Assembly (NCBI GenBank): GCA_025175895.1
Contig: CM045988.1
Span: forward strand, 10,693,647 to 10,757,646
Direction of reading: 5' to 3'
DNA from: Wurfbainia villosa
Taxonomy: Eukaryota > Streptophyta > Magnoliopsida > Zingiberales > Zingiberaceae
Length of the DNA stretch: 64,000 nucleotides
The position numbers and the translations under genes were made by a program. The notes beneath the pieces were generated by a model. The model ran no database searches and was not told where the DNA came from. It was given only the letters and a program-made list of their open reading frames with translations. Shown here piece by piece: positions 10,650 through 21,774 of the stretch (position 1 is the first letter of the stretch; each line of letters opens with the position of its first letter).

Positions 10650-12379
10650 ATGGCCGGCTCAAACATCCACCCACCGAAGTTCGACGGTGAATTCTCTTGG
10701 TGGAAAAAGAGAATGGAGGTATTCTTCGAAACCAACTTTGAAATTCTACTAATAATGGAAAACGGTTTCGAGTTGCCTAGGAATGAAAATGGGGAGCCAT
10801 TGGAGAAATCAAGGTGGAGCAAGAGGCAAAGAGAAGAATATTTGGAAAATTCAAAGGCCAAGCACCACCTATACAATGTACTCCCCCAACAAGAAGTCAA
10901 TAGAATAGGGGAATGTTCTAGTGCTAAGGAGATGTGGGAGAAGCTAGTTGAACTTCATGAAGGCACTTCGGAAGCCAAGCTAGCAAGAAGGGATCTCCTC
11001 CGCTCCCAACTATCAAATATTAAGCTTGAAAAGGGATAAAAGGTAACTTCCCTACATTCTAGATTTAAAGAAATATTAATTGGGCTAACAAGTGTAGGAG
11101 AAAAGCTCTCCAACCGGGATATGGTAATGAAGGCCATAGATGCCTTTCCCCGGTCCTCAAGATGGAGCTCCATGGTGGATTCGTTTTACATCTCCAAGAA
11201 CTTGGAAGTAAGTACCTTGGAGGAATTTTTCTCAACAATGGAGCTTCACGAAACTAGGCTTGAAGGAATACAAGAAGAGCCTAGAATTCAACCCTCAAGA
11301 GGAGTAGCCTTGATGGTAAATAAGGGAAAGAAGAAGATGGAGATTCTCTCCTCCTCCGACGATGAAGCATCCTCATCCTCCTCCATGGATAGCACCGAAG
11401 AAGCATATATGGTAAGGAGGGTAAGACGTGTTTTAAAGGGTTTTAAATTTAACAAATTAAATGATAGGAATAGGAGACCAAGAGGGAAGATCATATGCTA
11501 TAATTGCTAAGGAGAGAGACATATAAGGGATAATTGTCCCCTTCTAAACAAGAGCAAGGAAGAAAGGAAGAAGAAAGAAGAAAAGAAAAAGAAGAAGGGG
11601 AACAAGAGAAAGGAAGAAGAAAAGAAGGCCAAGGAAAAGGGAAAGGTCATGGCACTCAAAGCGAAGACATGGGATGACCTTGCCTCTTCATCCTCATCCG
11701 AAGAAGAAGAGCATGTCTACTCCAACCTAGCACTAATGGCTCTTCATGACTCGGATTGCTCCTCCTCCTCAAATGAAGAATCAAGCACAAGTGGGGGGAG
11801 CTCATATGAAGGGGGAGCTTCTGCATCCTCATCATCCGAAGAAGAAGAAGAAGACATGGAAACTATGGTAACGAATGCCTCTCCTAAGAAAATAGTTTCC
11901 ATAATTTCTAGTTTAACTAAGGACTTATTTGGAATGAAAAAGAAAAATAAAAGCATGCTTCATCAAATTAAGGATTTAGAGCATAAGCTAGAAAATGCAT
12001 GCTTAAATAATAATGATAATATTTCTTCTAGCTTAAATGATGCATGCTCACATGAATATATGCCATTTAATGTTAGTGATGCATGTATGGATGAAAATAG
12101 GGCTCTAAGGGAAAAGGTAGATTACTTGACAAAAGCCCTAGAAAAATTTACAATTGGCTCCAACACCCTTAACATGATAATTGGGAGCCAAAGAGCTAGC
12201 TTCAATAAGAAAGGCCTAGGATACAAAGAAAAGAAAAATGAAAAGGCCTACAAATGCCTAATTGCTAGGGACAAGATAAGAAGAAAGTAATAGCTAAGAA
12301 ATGGATCCCCAAGGAGTACTTAGTGAACCCAATAGGAAAGACCTTATTTTGGGTTCCAAAATCCATCCTTAAGGGTTAG
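10650..12379 (+). pseudogene. gag: gag of TR-GAG-2, Sirevirus-like, nearly intact
   Basis: The likely start is ATG at 10650 (MAGSNIHPPKFDGEF). Copia Gag features follow in order: the WWKKRMEVF amino end, EMWEKLVELHEG, a capsid-like region to about 11260 (SSRWSSMVDSFYISKNLE), a Ser-rich linker, a zinc knuckle CX2CX4HX4C at about 11496-11540, Lys/Glu-rich and Ser/Glu-rich blocks, a coiled-coil-like stretch and the terminal WIPKEYLVNP…FWVPKS motif. Damage: a stop at 11037 (TAA), a stop inside the zinc knuckle at 11508 (TAA), and a frameshift near 12280 that separates the last motif, after which the frame ends at 12377-12379. The terminal motif resembles WVPK…YWVPK in the Sirevirus Gag at 41259-42899. 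No pol follows. Function as RNA-packaging protein is inferred from the family. Confidence 0.8.
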
Positions 12380-13641
12380 GATAACCCTAGGGTAGTCAAC
12401 CATATGCAATTGACCTATATCATATTTTGGTTGACTTAGGATGACGGGACAACATTTTTAAATAGTGTTGGGTGATGATAACGTGCCCATAAATAGATAA
12501 TAATGCTTAAATCATGATGATTAATGTAATTGCTATGTATGTTTGAAATCATGATTTATGATTTTAATATTTGGCACGTAATCATGAGAAATAGGGTTGA
12601 ATCATGCTTTAGGTGATACTTTGTTTATTATCATCATATAATATCTAATGCATGATTATTATTTAATGAATATATGTATTTCATGATCATAATGTGAAAT
12701 TAATTCATATATGTCATTATGATCATGTAGGTTGTTGGGTTGATACTTAACCATGATAGAATTACATGAATACAAGGGTTAAGTATATACAAATACCCCC
12801 TAGGATGCATCTCACACTCACTATAGGCTAACTTGATTGCAAACTTAGCATGAGTGAGATGTTAGGATGATACAAATGTCCACTAATGCCTATGGCATTT
12901 AGATGGTCATTTAAAGTATCAAAATAGCAATAATAGACCAATCATGGGGAAGGCTTATGTTTAATTCATAGACATATTGGCCAAAGATCATGGTTGGATA
13001 TTTCATATGTTTTCAAAACAATTTCTTAATATAAAATCTAAGTATTCATGTTTTGAAACAATTCAAAGCAAGACTAGGTGTTAAAATGGATACTCTTAAT
13101 ATCAAAAACCTAGTAGTTTTTAAAGCTTATGGATTTTTGGAAAATACGTGGAAATATAATGATTTTTCATGAAAAACCTATTTTTCACTGATAGATATAC
13201 TTAAAATAAATGTGTTCCCCAAATTTCATGATATTTCAAATTTTTTGGAATTTTTAACGCATTTCTAAAATTCGTCCAAAATCGAAATCTCGAAAATCAT
13301 GTGCTACCGACCGTATCCAACCAATGATCGATAGCCTAATCAGACATTTGAGGCCAATTCAATTTAAATCAATTTTTGGTATTTTTCCTTCTCTTAGACT
13401 TGATGCCATGAGTTTATAACTTAATATTAATCTTCTTGATGGTGTCAAAGGTGGAGAAATAATTATGTTTAAGTTATGATAGGGGGAGAAATTTATATGA
13501 TAGGGGGAGAAATTGTAGAGAGAGTTTCATGGATTAAGGGGGAGTTGCATGTTGCTATATCATGTTTATGTTTACATGCTTTCTTACCTTAAAATTTTAT
13601 ATCAAATATTTTTACCTAACTTAAACGGATTGCCACACATC
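12380..13641 (+). other. Non-coding 3' module of TR-GAG-2
   Basis: No domain is visible. The part 12515-12730 is AT-rich and full of ATCATGAT-type words, like the same position in TR-GAG-1 and TR-GAG-3. From 13480 to 13550 there are three PPT-like GGGGGAG tracts (ATAGGGGGAGAAATT twice, AAGGGGGAGTT once) ahead of the functional PPT. Confidence 0.6.
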
Positions 13642-13655
13642 AAAAAGGGGGAGAT
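13642..13655 (+). other. Polypurine tract of TR-GAG-2
   Basis: AAAAAGGGGGAGAT immediately before the TGTTAGGGC start of the 3' LTR. The tract is identical to that of TR-GAG-1. Confidence 0.88.
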
Positions 13656-14870
13656 TGTTAGGGCAATCTCTTGCCATGATAAGGTTTTGATGTGTGTGGC
13701 AAAGGGTTTAAGTTAATGTGTTATGATGATTTGATATGTGCGTTGAAGTCGTGCAGGACTTAGTAATTCGCACATGGAGCCGTGGCGAGTTTCACATCTC
13801 ATGACTCGTGCCTTGAGTCGGTGAAGGATAGCTTTGCGGAAGCCGTGCGCTTGGAGCATCCGAGGGACCGCCGGACGAGAAGCTTGGAGTGAAGCCGGAG
13901 GAAGTAGACTTCGAGGCAAGAGACGCGAAGGAGCATTGCAGAGCCGTGCGCCTGATGTTGCTGAGGGATGTGGCCGAGAACGAAGAGAACTTCGAAGGCG
14001 AGGAACTCCGAGAGATGAGAGTGAGCGAATGTAACCCGAGAAGGGGTAGCTCTTAGGTGAAACTTGGCCATTTGGCCAAGTGACGGATGGGTTTTCCCGA
14101 CACCCGATCGCCAGGAATGGCGCGATCGATCCGAGTCGATGGGTCAATCGACCGTATAAGATCGCTTTAGTGCTTGGCAATGATCGCCATGGATCGACAA
14201 TGATCGCGATATGTCGACAATACGACCGCTGTGGAATGACAATGATCGGCGGCATCAGAACGGGCACAGAATGGAGTCGACTCGATTGAGCACTCGACTG
14301 ATCGAGCATCGATCAACCGATGGTAGGATCACCGATCGATGCGATCGCTGGATGGTATCCAACGTGGAAAGCAGCCGTTATTGGGCAACGGCTACAAGAC
14401 CAGTCGACTGATCGAGGGCATCAGTCGACTGATCCAGTGTCAATGGGAAGAAACCCTCTTCCTCTATAAAAAGGAAGGGGATGGGGCTTTGGGAGGTTAA
14501 TGCTTGAACGCCCAACTACTCCCAAAGTGCCCTAAACATTTTCCACTCTTCTACTTGCTCTAATCTTCATTCCATTGTAGAAGAGTGATCTTTGTGTAAA
14601 AGAGGTTACCTCCACCTAGCTTTGTGCAAAGGAGAGATCTAGTGGATTTGGCGGAGTGATTCACCATGGACGAATCGGACCGTGGATTAGCGGCGTAGCC
14701 GTGAACCACGTTACATCTCCGTGTTTGTATTGCTTGTTTTGTTTGCTTGTCTTTGTTTTATTTGTATTTGCATATTCCGCTTGTGCTAACATTTTGTAGA
14801 CGAGCAAAATCCGACATCCTACGTAAGAGGGCTATTCACCCCCCTCTAGCCGGCCAATCGATCCCCTACA
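13656..14870 (+). repeat. 3' LTR of TR-GAG-2
   Basis: 1,215 bp and nearly identical to the 5' LTR except between about 14098 and 14350, where CAGTCGACTG-type sites are replaced by GATCG-type sequence in a cluster. The two palindromes nearest the TATA box (about 14400 and 14420) are unchanged. Confidence 0.9.
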
Positions 14871-16329
14871 TCAACCATAATTAATCAAAGCTTTAATCAA
14901 TGAATAAACCCTAGCTTGAATCAATGGCTCGGATTTGATGGGCATTTGATTGGACGACATCAAGATGCCACTTAAAGCCTTCTTTTTTCTGCACAGCAAA
15001 GTGCTGAACCGAAGAAAGTCATGACTTCTTCTTCCCAAATCACAATCGGCGACTTCGACTTCACACAATAGTGGCGATAGCATCAGGCATCCATTTCAGC
15101 AGGCATCCTTCTTCCATCCAGTGTCACTCCTCTCCTCTACGTTAGTAGAACTCGTTGTCATGGTTCGACAGCACAATTTGTAGCAGCGAGAAAAGGAGGT
15201 CTGACCATCTTCACATCGAGCTTCACACCACCTGCCACCGAAGCTGAGACATGCCTTAGCTGGACGTGGTTCAGAAGGCTAAGGTCGACTTCTATTACGG
15301 TGGTTTGACAACACCATTTTTCAGCTCCAACAGCCTTTAACTTCATTTCCAGCGGTAGATTTCTATTCCAGCATCGGCGAAGCTTCTTGACAACCACTAT
15401 TCTGATCTCCTCAACTTCAGCAGTCATGGTTCGGTAGCTCCCTTCTTCATAGGCCAATGGTAGTCTTGAGATTCGTTTAGCCCTAGACGGAGAGACTTTT
15501 CGATAAGGAACTCGGCTCATTATCTCCCAGAGAGGCATGTTCGGGTTATCATCGTCGCCATAGAGGGTGGTTCCTTCTTCGGGTGTTGTGGATCATCGAT
15601 TAATTTTTATTAGGAGTCATGAATCGAAAAGATCATTGGAATTTAATTTGTAATTTCATTTGTAGTTATCTTGTAGTTTCATTTATAGTTTAATTGGTAG
15701 TTAATTTACAGTTCATTGATGTTCAATTCAGATATTTATCTTGTAGTTTAATTTGGATCTTTGTTGTAGCTTAAGTTGTAATTCATGAATTTGTGTTGGT
15801 TAGTTGCAACTGTACTTAATTGTTCATTAGGTTAATTGTTCTTTAGCTTAGTTTTGTTCATTAGTTTGATGTGTTCCTTAGCTTAATGGTTCCTTTGGTT
15901 AATTGTTCATTAGGTCAATTGTTCCTTAGCTAATTTGTTCATTAGTTTGATGAGTTCCGTAGCTTAATGGTTCCTTAGTTTAATTGTTCATTAGGTTGAT
16001 TTTCTACATTGTTAATTGTCATGTCCGTTAATTAGAATTGTTTAATAATTGTATCGTATAGTAACAATACGGTGCATGGTTGAATTGCTTAAGCATGTTA
16101 GGTTATTTTTCAATCAATTGTCTTGATAGATGTTAGGACACCCCCCCAGTGTTAATATTGTTTAGAAACAAGCGTCCATCCATTAGATTCATTGGGAGAC
16201 GATATGAGTCATTCCTACACTACATTAGTGTAGTTAATTAATTTGGAACAGTGGTACGACACATCTGTATATATCAGGTATCACCTTCTTTATTAAAAAC
16301 TTGTATTCTTTGCTTGTATGCTTCAGCTC

Positions 16330-17040
16330 GGATATGAACATGCCCTCATCTTTCCTCCAACAAGTCTAATTCAGTGCCCTTAACATTTGGTTCTGCTCCA
16401 ACTCATAAACTTCAACTCAGGCACTATTTAGAATAGCCTCCACAGGAATGATTGCTTCCATCCCATATATCAAATTGAAAGGAGTCACTGCAGTTGTTGT
16501 CTTAGGTGTAGTGTGATAAGCCCACAATATCCCTGGAAGATCGTCTATCCAATTTCCTCGCTTAGCTCATAATTTAGTTTTTAACTCTTGGATAAGAATC
16601 CTGTTGACCACCTCCACTTGTCCATTCACTTGCAGTGAGCTATCGAAGTGAAAGCCTACTAAATATTAAGACTCCGACACCACTCTTGAATTTTTCAACC
16701 CTGGAATTGACACCCATTATCACTGACCAACTTCCTTGGGATTCCATATCGGCACACGATATTCTTCCATAAAAATTATATTATAGCTCCTTCTGTGATC
16801 TTAGCTAAAGATTCTGCCTCCACCCATTTAGAGAAATAATCCACTACCACTAATAGGAACTTCTTCTGTGAGGAAGTTACAGGCATCGAACCCACTATAT
16901 CCATCCCCCATTGATCAAAGGGGCAAGAAGTGATCACAACTTTCATCAACTCAGCTGGTTGGTCTGACCTATTGTTATGCTTCTGGTAGGCTTGGCAAGT
17001 CTTGACTAGTTGAACCACATCTTGATGAAGGGTCAGCCAA
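16330..17040 (-). pseudogene. pol: Tat-type integrase fragment
   Basis: The open part (16776-17018) reads CQAYQKHNN, the end of the zinc-binding domain, then PFDQWGMDIVGSMP and VVVDYFSKWVEAES, which holds the first catalytic Asp. Further along (about 16710-16730), in another frame, comes SDNGCQF with the second catalytic Asp. The rest of the core and the carboxy end are scrambled by stops. Integrase would join cDNA to chromosomal DNA. This one is inactive. Confidence 0.75.
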
Positions 17041-17559
17041 AAGTAACCGGCTAATTAAACCATCTTAGTCAGAGCTCGTCTTCTTAGATGATTACTACAA
17101 CACCCTTCATGTATTTCCCTAAGTATCCATTCGGAATCTTCTTTCCCAATACATTTCAATAGAGGTCACCCAAAAGATATCTTATGTAAAACCCCATCAA
17201 TAATTATGAACCTATTCACTTGCCCCAATAAAGATGATGTCTCTTGTGGGTTTGAAGGAATACTCCCTTGCTATAAGTATACCATAATATTTGTTTTCCA
17301 ATCGGGTATTTTATTGCTTTCCACCATCGCCTCCTCTATGTTGCATATCTCTGGAGAATGAGGAATCTTCAAAGATAAAGGATCCCGAGATCCCCATCCA
17401 GTCAGGGTACATGCCAACTGCTCTAGTTCATCTGCCTTGGTATTTTGCATCCTCGAAATCTACTATAAATTGTACCTCTTGGAAATGAGCCTTCAATTCT
17501 TAAAACCCTCAACATACTTCAATATTCTCTCTTCTTGAAGAGCAAAGACACCTTACAAA
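17041..17559 (-). pseudogene. Degenerate linker between integrase and archaeal RNase H
   Basis: It lies between the two recognised domains of the Tat pol. It probably encodes the integrase zinc-binding region and linker, but stops and shifts leave nothing I can name with confidence. Confidence 0.4.
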
Positions 17560-17900
17560 TGTGACACTGCCAACTGAGAATCTGAATACACCATAAGTGA
17601 GACAACACCTACCGCTCAAGCGGCTTGTAGTCCTGATAGAATGGTTTCATATTCTGCTTCATTATTTGATGTCTTGTACCCTAATCAAATTGCTAAATGG
17701 GACTCTTCTTTAAAGGGATATATGAGGACTACTCCCATTCCACTCCCACCAACCCCCGAAGATCCATCCACGAATATCTTCCACATATTTTCTCCTTCTC
17801 CTTGTGCCGAACTATTTTTTAGACCCACCGGCACCTCTGCTAGAAAATCAGCCAACTACTTAGCCTTGATTGTAGTTCGAGGATAATAATGCACATCGTA
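17560..17900 (-). pseudogene. pol: Archaeal-type RNase H (aRNH) fragment of the Tat element
   Basis: The minus strand reads IFVDGSSGVGGSGMGVVLI, then LGYKTSNNEAEYETILSGL, the Asp and Glu boxes of the second RNase H found only in Tat-lineage Ty3 elements among plants. Two in-frame stops break it. The domain would remove the RNA template during reverse transcription. Confidence 0.75.
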
Positions 17901-18049
17901 TTCGCTCAACTCCACGGCCAATTTAGCTAACCTTCTCGAGATATTTGGCGTAGTGATCACCCGACCTAGCTCACTGTTTGTCAGCACATTCACCGGATGA
18001 GCTAGGAAATAAGGCCTCAACTTACAAGCAGTTAAGATTAGAATTTATG

Positions 18050-18283
18050 CTAAAATTTCCAACTCGGTATATCGCAACTCAACCCCTTCAATATATGGCT
18101 AGTATAATAAATAGGCTTCTGTTGAGAACCTTCCTGTCTTAATAAAATGGAACTTACTACTTCTGAGATAGCTAGATAAACCCACAATGGTTCCCCATAA
18201 ATGGGCTTGGTTAATAAAGGGAGTTCAACCAAATACTTATTTAATTTTTGAAAATATTTTTTGCATTGTCCATCCCACTGAAA
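18050..18283 (-). pseudogene. pol: RT-linked RNase H fragment of the Tat element
   Basis: LLTKPIYGEPLWVYLAISE, followed by LLRQEGSQQKPIYYTSH, matches the connection/RNase H segment that follows RT in Ty3 elements. It lies immediately after the RT frame with a short frame break between. Confidence 0.75.
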
Positions 18284-19010
18284 CTAAGCAGCCTTCCTAA
18301 GAATTCGAAAGAAAGGTAGTCCCCTATCCACCGAGATGGCTATAAATCGAGACAGAGAGACTATCCTCCCTATTAATTTTTGGACTTCTCGCAAATTAGT
18401 AAGTGATTTCATATTGCATAGTGCATGTACCTTCTTACGATTAGCCTGTGACCCCTTCTCTATTATAATATATCCCAATAACTTTCCACTCTTTACCCCA
18501 AACAAACACTTCTTTGAATTCAATTTCATGTTGTGTCGTCTAAGAGTAGCAAATGTCTCCTTAAGATCTTGTACCAGATCCCGAGCAAACCTTGACTTTA
18601 CTAGGATATCATCAACATGTACTTCCATATTCTTGCCCTTCTGGTCAGCAAATATCTTGTTCATGAGCCTCTGGTAAGTAGCTCTTGCATTCTTCATCCC
18701 AAAGGGCATTACCACATAATCATACAACCCTCCTACGGTTACGAAGCTAACCCTCTTTTGATCATCCTGTGTTAATGGGATTTGGTGGTACCCCTGATAA
18801 GCATCCATGAGTGATACCACTTCATACCCCATAGTAGAATCCACTAATTGGTCAATATGAGGCAAGGGGTAGCAATAATTAGGGCAGGCTTTATTTAAAT
18901 CAAGAAAATCAATACACTTCCTCCATTGTCCCCGAAGGCTTGGGGACCAAAACTACATTTGAACCCCACTCGAGGAATTAAATTTCTTTAATGTGACCAG
19001 CCTGCAACAA
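18284..19010 (-). pseudogene. pol: Reverse transcriptase of the Tat element
   Basis: The open frame 18284-18865 (193 codons) begins MPHIDQLVDSTMGYEVVSLMDAYQGYHQI, typical of Tat RTs. It continues with VMPFGMKNARATYQRLMN and the catalytic box VHVDDILVKS (usual YVDD, here HVDD). The upstream finger part (VLVPKPSGTME at about 18930) is in a broken frame to about 19010. The copy is inactive. Confidence 0.85.
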
Positions 19011-19433
19011 CTTATCTACTTCATCAACAATAACCTTGTGTTTTTTCGGTCCGAAGTGCCACCTCTTTTGTTAAATCGATTGAACTCCTTGTACAATGTT
19101 TATACAGTGATCGACAATTTGAGGATCAATCTCTGTCAGGTCATGTATGTCCTTGGTGAAGATATCTTCATTCCTTTGCAAGAAATCAACGAGTTCTTCC
19201 TTCACCTTCAGCTATTGTGATATCCGAGTCACTTTCCCAGGAGCTATCTCTATAGACTCGCCTTCTTCTATCTTCTCCCTTTTGGGTAGGGATTCCTCCA
19301 TCATATATACTCCCGATGTAGCGGCGTCTTTCCCTTTAGGATCATCCACTCGGGCTTTTTTCTTGTCTTCTTGTACCATTTGGATATAATATCTCCGAGC
19401 TACCTTCTGCTCTCCTCGGACTTCTCCAATGAA
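19011..19433 (-). pseudogene. Degenerate protease-RT linker of the Tat element
   Basis: About 420 bp between the RT amino end and the protease fragment. On the minus strand it is Glu/Lys-rich with several stops, as expected for the linker. No separate gene is seen. Confidence 0.4.
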
Positions 19434-19640
19434 CTAGCCTATTGGAAACATGACTTTCTGATGGTAGGGAGAAACAACTGCTTGAAAAATTAACAAAAAG
19501 GGGCTACTCAAGATTGCATTATAAGTGGAAGGAGCATCCACCACAAGGAAAAGAATCATATTAGTTTTTTGGCTTGGTTGTGTTCCCAGGGAAAGAGGCA
19601 AGGATATTTGCTCTAGAGGATGCACCATGTGTCTGGCAAA
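19434..19640 (-). pseudogene. pol: Aspartic protease carboxy part of the Tat element
   Basis: FLVVDAPSTYNAILSSPFL followed by AVVSPYHQKVMFP is the conserved carboxy part of Ty3 Tat/Athila retropepsins. The catalytic DTG is upstream and not preserved before the Athila LTR at 19680. Confidence 0.65.
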
Positions 19641-19679
19641 CTAAAATAAAGGAGTTGCAACATCTTCTAACTGCACATT

Positions 19680-21345
19680 TGATGTGAGCAAATCATATAA
19701 AGTTTTAGAGTAGTTTTTGCCCACATCTCATTGCATTTCATACTTGTTTCATGCATTTTCTCCCTTGTTTTGCATTCATTTACTATTTTCTAGTTCAAAG
19801 ATCTGCTTTTGTTATTTTTATGTGTAGGAAATCAATTTTGGAGCAAAAATGGAGCATTTATTGGAGCATGGCCTTTTGAAAACATGCTCTTGCCATGTCC
19901 CAAGACACGAGCATGTTTTCGAAGAGAAATAGATCAAAATAGAGGCTCCAGAGTGACACATGATTGGGCGTGTGAAATCCACACAATCGTGTTAAAATTC
20001 TAGCACAATTTTTAGCCTAAAATTTAGTAGTTTTCAGCCTTGCACACGCCTGGCCATGAGAAATTCACACGGTCATGTGGCGGCGCCACAAATTCTAGGA
20101 AATAGGGTTTTACCAAGGACTTATGGAAAGCTAGAGTCACCTCTATATATAGGAAACACAACTAAGAGGATGGGGATCATGAGGGGAGCCACCCTAGGGC
20201 TTCCAAACCTCGAGAGAAGGCCCAACAGCTAGGACGGCAAGAAGGTGCCCTAAGAAGCAATGGAGGCTCGCAATAGGGAGAGAGGAAGAGGCTCAAGGAC
20301 CAGAATCTACACTCCAACTCCTAAGGAGAACGACCACGAGTACTGCATTTCTTCTTGAACATCTTTGCATTGTAATGATTCTCTTTATGATGTCTTGTGT
20401 TTGTTCTCCTCTATTCATGGAGTAGATACTTTGATTTTAGGATTAGGGAGTAGCCTATCTTGATTTGCAAACATTATATTGCAATGAATCCATGTTTGCT
20501 TGCATTTTTTCAATTTCTATATATTTATGCTTTCTTTTTATTCTATGATATGAGTATTCATGGTCCGACTTTATTGTGTTAATCCAATTTAGATGCCAAA
20601 AGAACTAGGTCGTATTTTAGAGGTATGGGGAAGGACCGAAAGGAGAACCTAATCCTCCGAACCATAGAGAACAAAGTCATGGGGGAATCGACTATAGTGA
20701 GGAGTTAATCCGTTGGGATTCTCATGATAGGTTTCCTATGCGACTAAGATTACCCCACAAGTAGATTGATTCACCGAGAGGACACATAGGTATCATAGAA
20801 TGTAATGAACCTATTCTAGCAGAAGGCCCAAAATAGGAGAAATTAAATCTAGAAGGGTTGTGGGACCCAATGATAGGTGGCTTCCCAAAGATAGCAACCC
20901 CCTGAGCTTTGATGATCCAAAAGGAAAACTTGGCTAGGAATAGGGTAATCAGGTGTAGTTCCAAAAGATCACGTTAGATAAAATAGGATATCCTACCTAC
21001 ATGAAAAACCATTGAGAGTTAGGAGTAAGACATATGTTTATAATCATTTAGGTGAAACCGAAATCTTAGAATCCTTTAAAAACTTTGAGACCACCTTCAC
21101 ATTCTCCGAGTGATACCGTAACTTAGTCAGGACTACCGTCGATGTTGCACACCTTACTCTCAGGAGATTTACTCTGAATAACGACATCCACTGAACAAAC
21201 GGCATTCGAATCTCAGTCTTTGTGCGGTTGATACTTAAATTAAAACTTGGCAACAATAGTGCACTTGCTCGAATTGAGCACAAGCGTGCGCGTCAAATCC
21301 TTGGCAATCCTCGTCGGAGATTTGACATTGTGCTCGTGTGCATCA
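19680..21345 (+). repeat. 5' LTR of Athila-type element B
   Basis: 1,666 bp, starting TGATG and ending CATCA, followed 6 bp later by a tRNA-Asp-type PBS. The LTR at 56701-57820 is closely similar from its first bases, so the two are the likely pair of one element whose ends now lie about 38 kb apart. The copy at 24496 is a more distant relative. Confidence 0.75.
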
Positions 21346-21351
21346 AGTTTT

Positions 21352-21369
21352 TGGCACCGTTGCCGGGGA
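21352..21369 (+). other. Primer binding site, tRNA-Asp type (Athila B)
   Basis: TGGCACCGTTGCCGGGGA differs at one base from the TGGCGCC…GGGGA site complementary to the 3' end of tRNA-Asp that Athila-type elements use. Confidence 0.8.
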
Positions 21370-21672
21370 CTATAGATTTGTTATCGGATTGAAAGTGGAT
21401 AGTTTAGATCAAACTTAGAGTAGATTTACTTTATTTCAATTTATATAGTTTTAAATTTTTGTTATCTCTATTCAGTTTAGGATTATTTTCCTAGTCTTTA
21501 TTAATTTCCAATTTAATCTAGTTCTAATTCAGATTTTAATTTTTCTTCTAGCTTCAATTATTTTCATAGCACTTGGTTTCCTTTATTTTGTTGTTTGTTT
21601 TTTTTGTCTCTTGCCAAGGCACTATTGTTCTTTCCTTATATATAATTTTTTGTATACAACGATGCATGCTTT
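21370..21672 (+). other. 5' leader of Athila-type element B
   Basis: AT-rich untranslated leader with no domain, ending where a solo LTR inserted (target copy GCTTT at 21668-21672). Confidence 0.5.
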
Positions 21673-21774
21673 TTTGGTGCAATCAGCTCATGTCACGATT
21701 GACCAGACTCGAGTTTGACTCGAGCGATATTTTGATGTTCGACAAAATGTATGACAATTTAATTGTCATGGGAA

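Larger units (their letters stand above)
9380..14870 (+). mobile_element. TR-GAG-2: gag-only LTR retrotransposon
   Basis: A complete 5.49-kb element. LTRs are at 9380-10586 and 13656-14870, with an exact TSD TCAAC at 9375-9379 and 14871-14875. The PBS for initiator-Met tRNA is at 10589 and the PPT at 13642. The 3.07-kb internal region holds one Gag reading frame broken by a few mutations, then about 1.25 kb of non-coding sequence, with no protease, integrase, RT or RNase H. LTRs are similar outside one patch, so the insertion is fairly recent. It inserted into the Ty3 LTR above. It is the cleanest example of the gag-only class in the window. Confidence 0.9.
9120..16276 (+). repeat. 3' (or solo) LTR of a Ty3 Tat/Athila-type element, split by TR-GAG-2
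   Basis: Starts TGATA after the PPT and ends TATCA at 16276, the short inverted ends of this group. Removing TR-GAG-2 and one target copy leaves about 1.66 kb. The second part (14871-16276) holds a degenerate repeat of about 40 bp (TTAATTGTTCATTAGG type, about 15790-16010) and, near its end, a GGGAGACGA…GTACGACACATC tract typical of Tat/Athila LTR ends. A 126-codon minus-strand frame at 15158-15538 has no known motif and is probably chance. Confidence 0.65.
16277..19679 (-). mobile_element. Truncated Ty3/gypsy Tat-lineage element (pol only)
   Basis: On the minus strand the order is protease, RT, RNase H, archaeal-type RNase H, integrase. The extra RNase H domain is diagnostic of the plant Tat lineage (Ogre/Retand and relatives). 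Gag and the 5' LTR are missing because the Athila-type element B LTR starts at 19680; the 3' part is cut by the Ty3 LTR ending at 16276. Stops and frameshifts occur throughout, so it is an old, dead copy. Confidence 0.8.

Noticed and set aside
11649..12290. A 213-codon Ser/Glu-rich frame that looks like a separate acidic protein gene
   Set aside because: It is the downstream part of the TR-GAG-2 Gag, in frame after the stop in the zinc knuckle.
15158..15538. A 126-codon minus-strand frame that could be a host gene
   Set aside because: No motif recognised, it lies wholly inside a Ty3 LTR, and no partner exon is visible.
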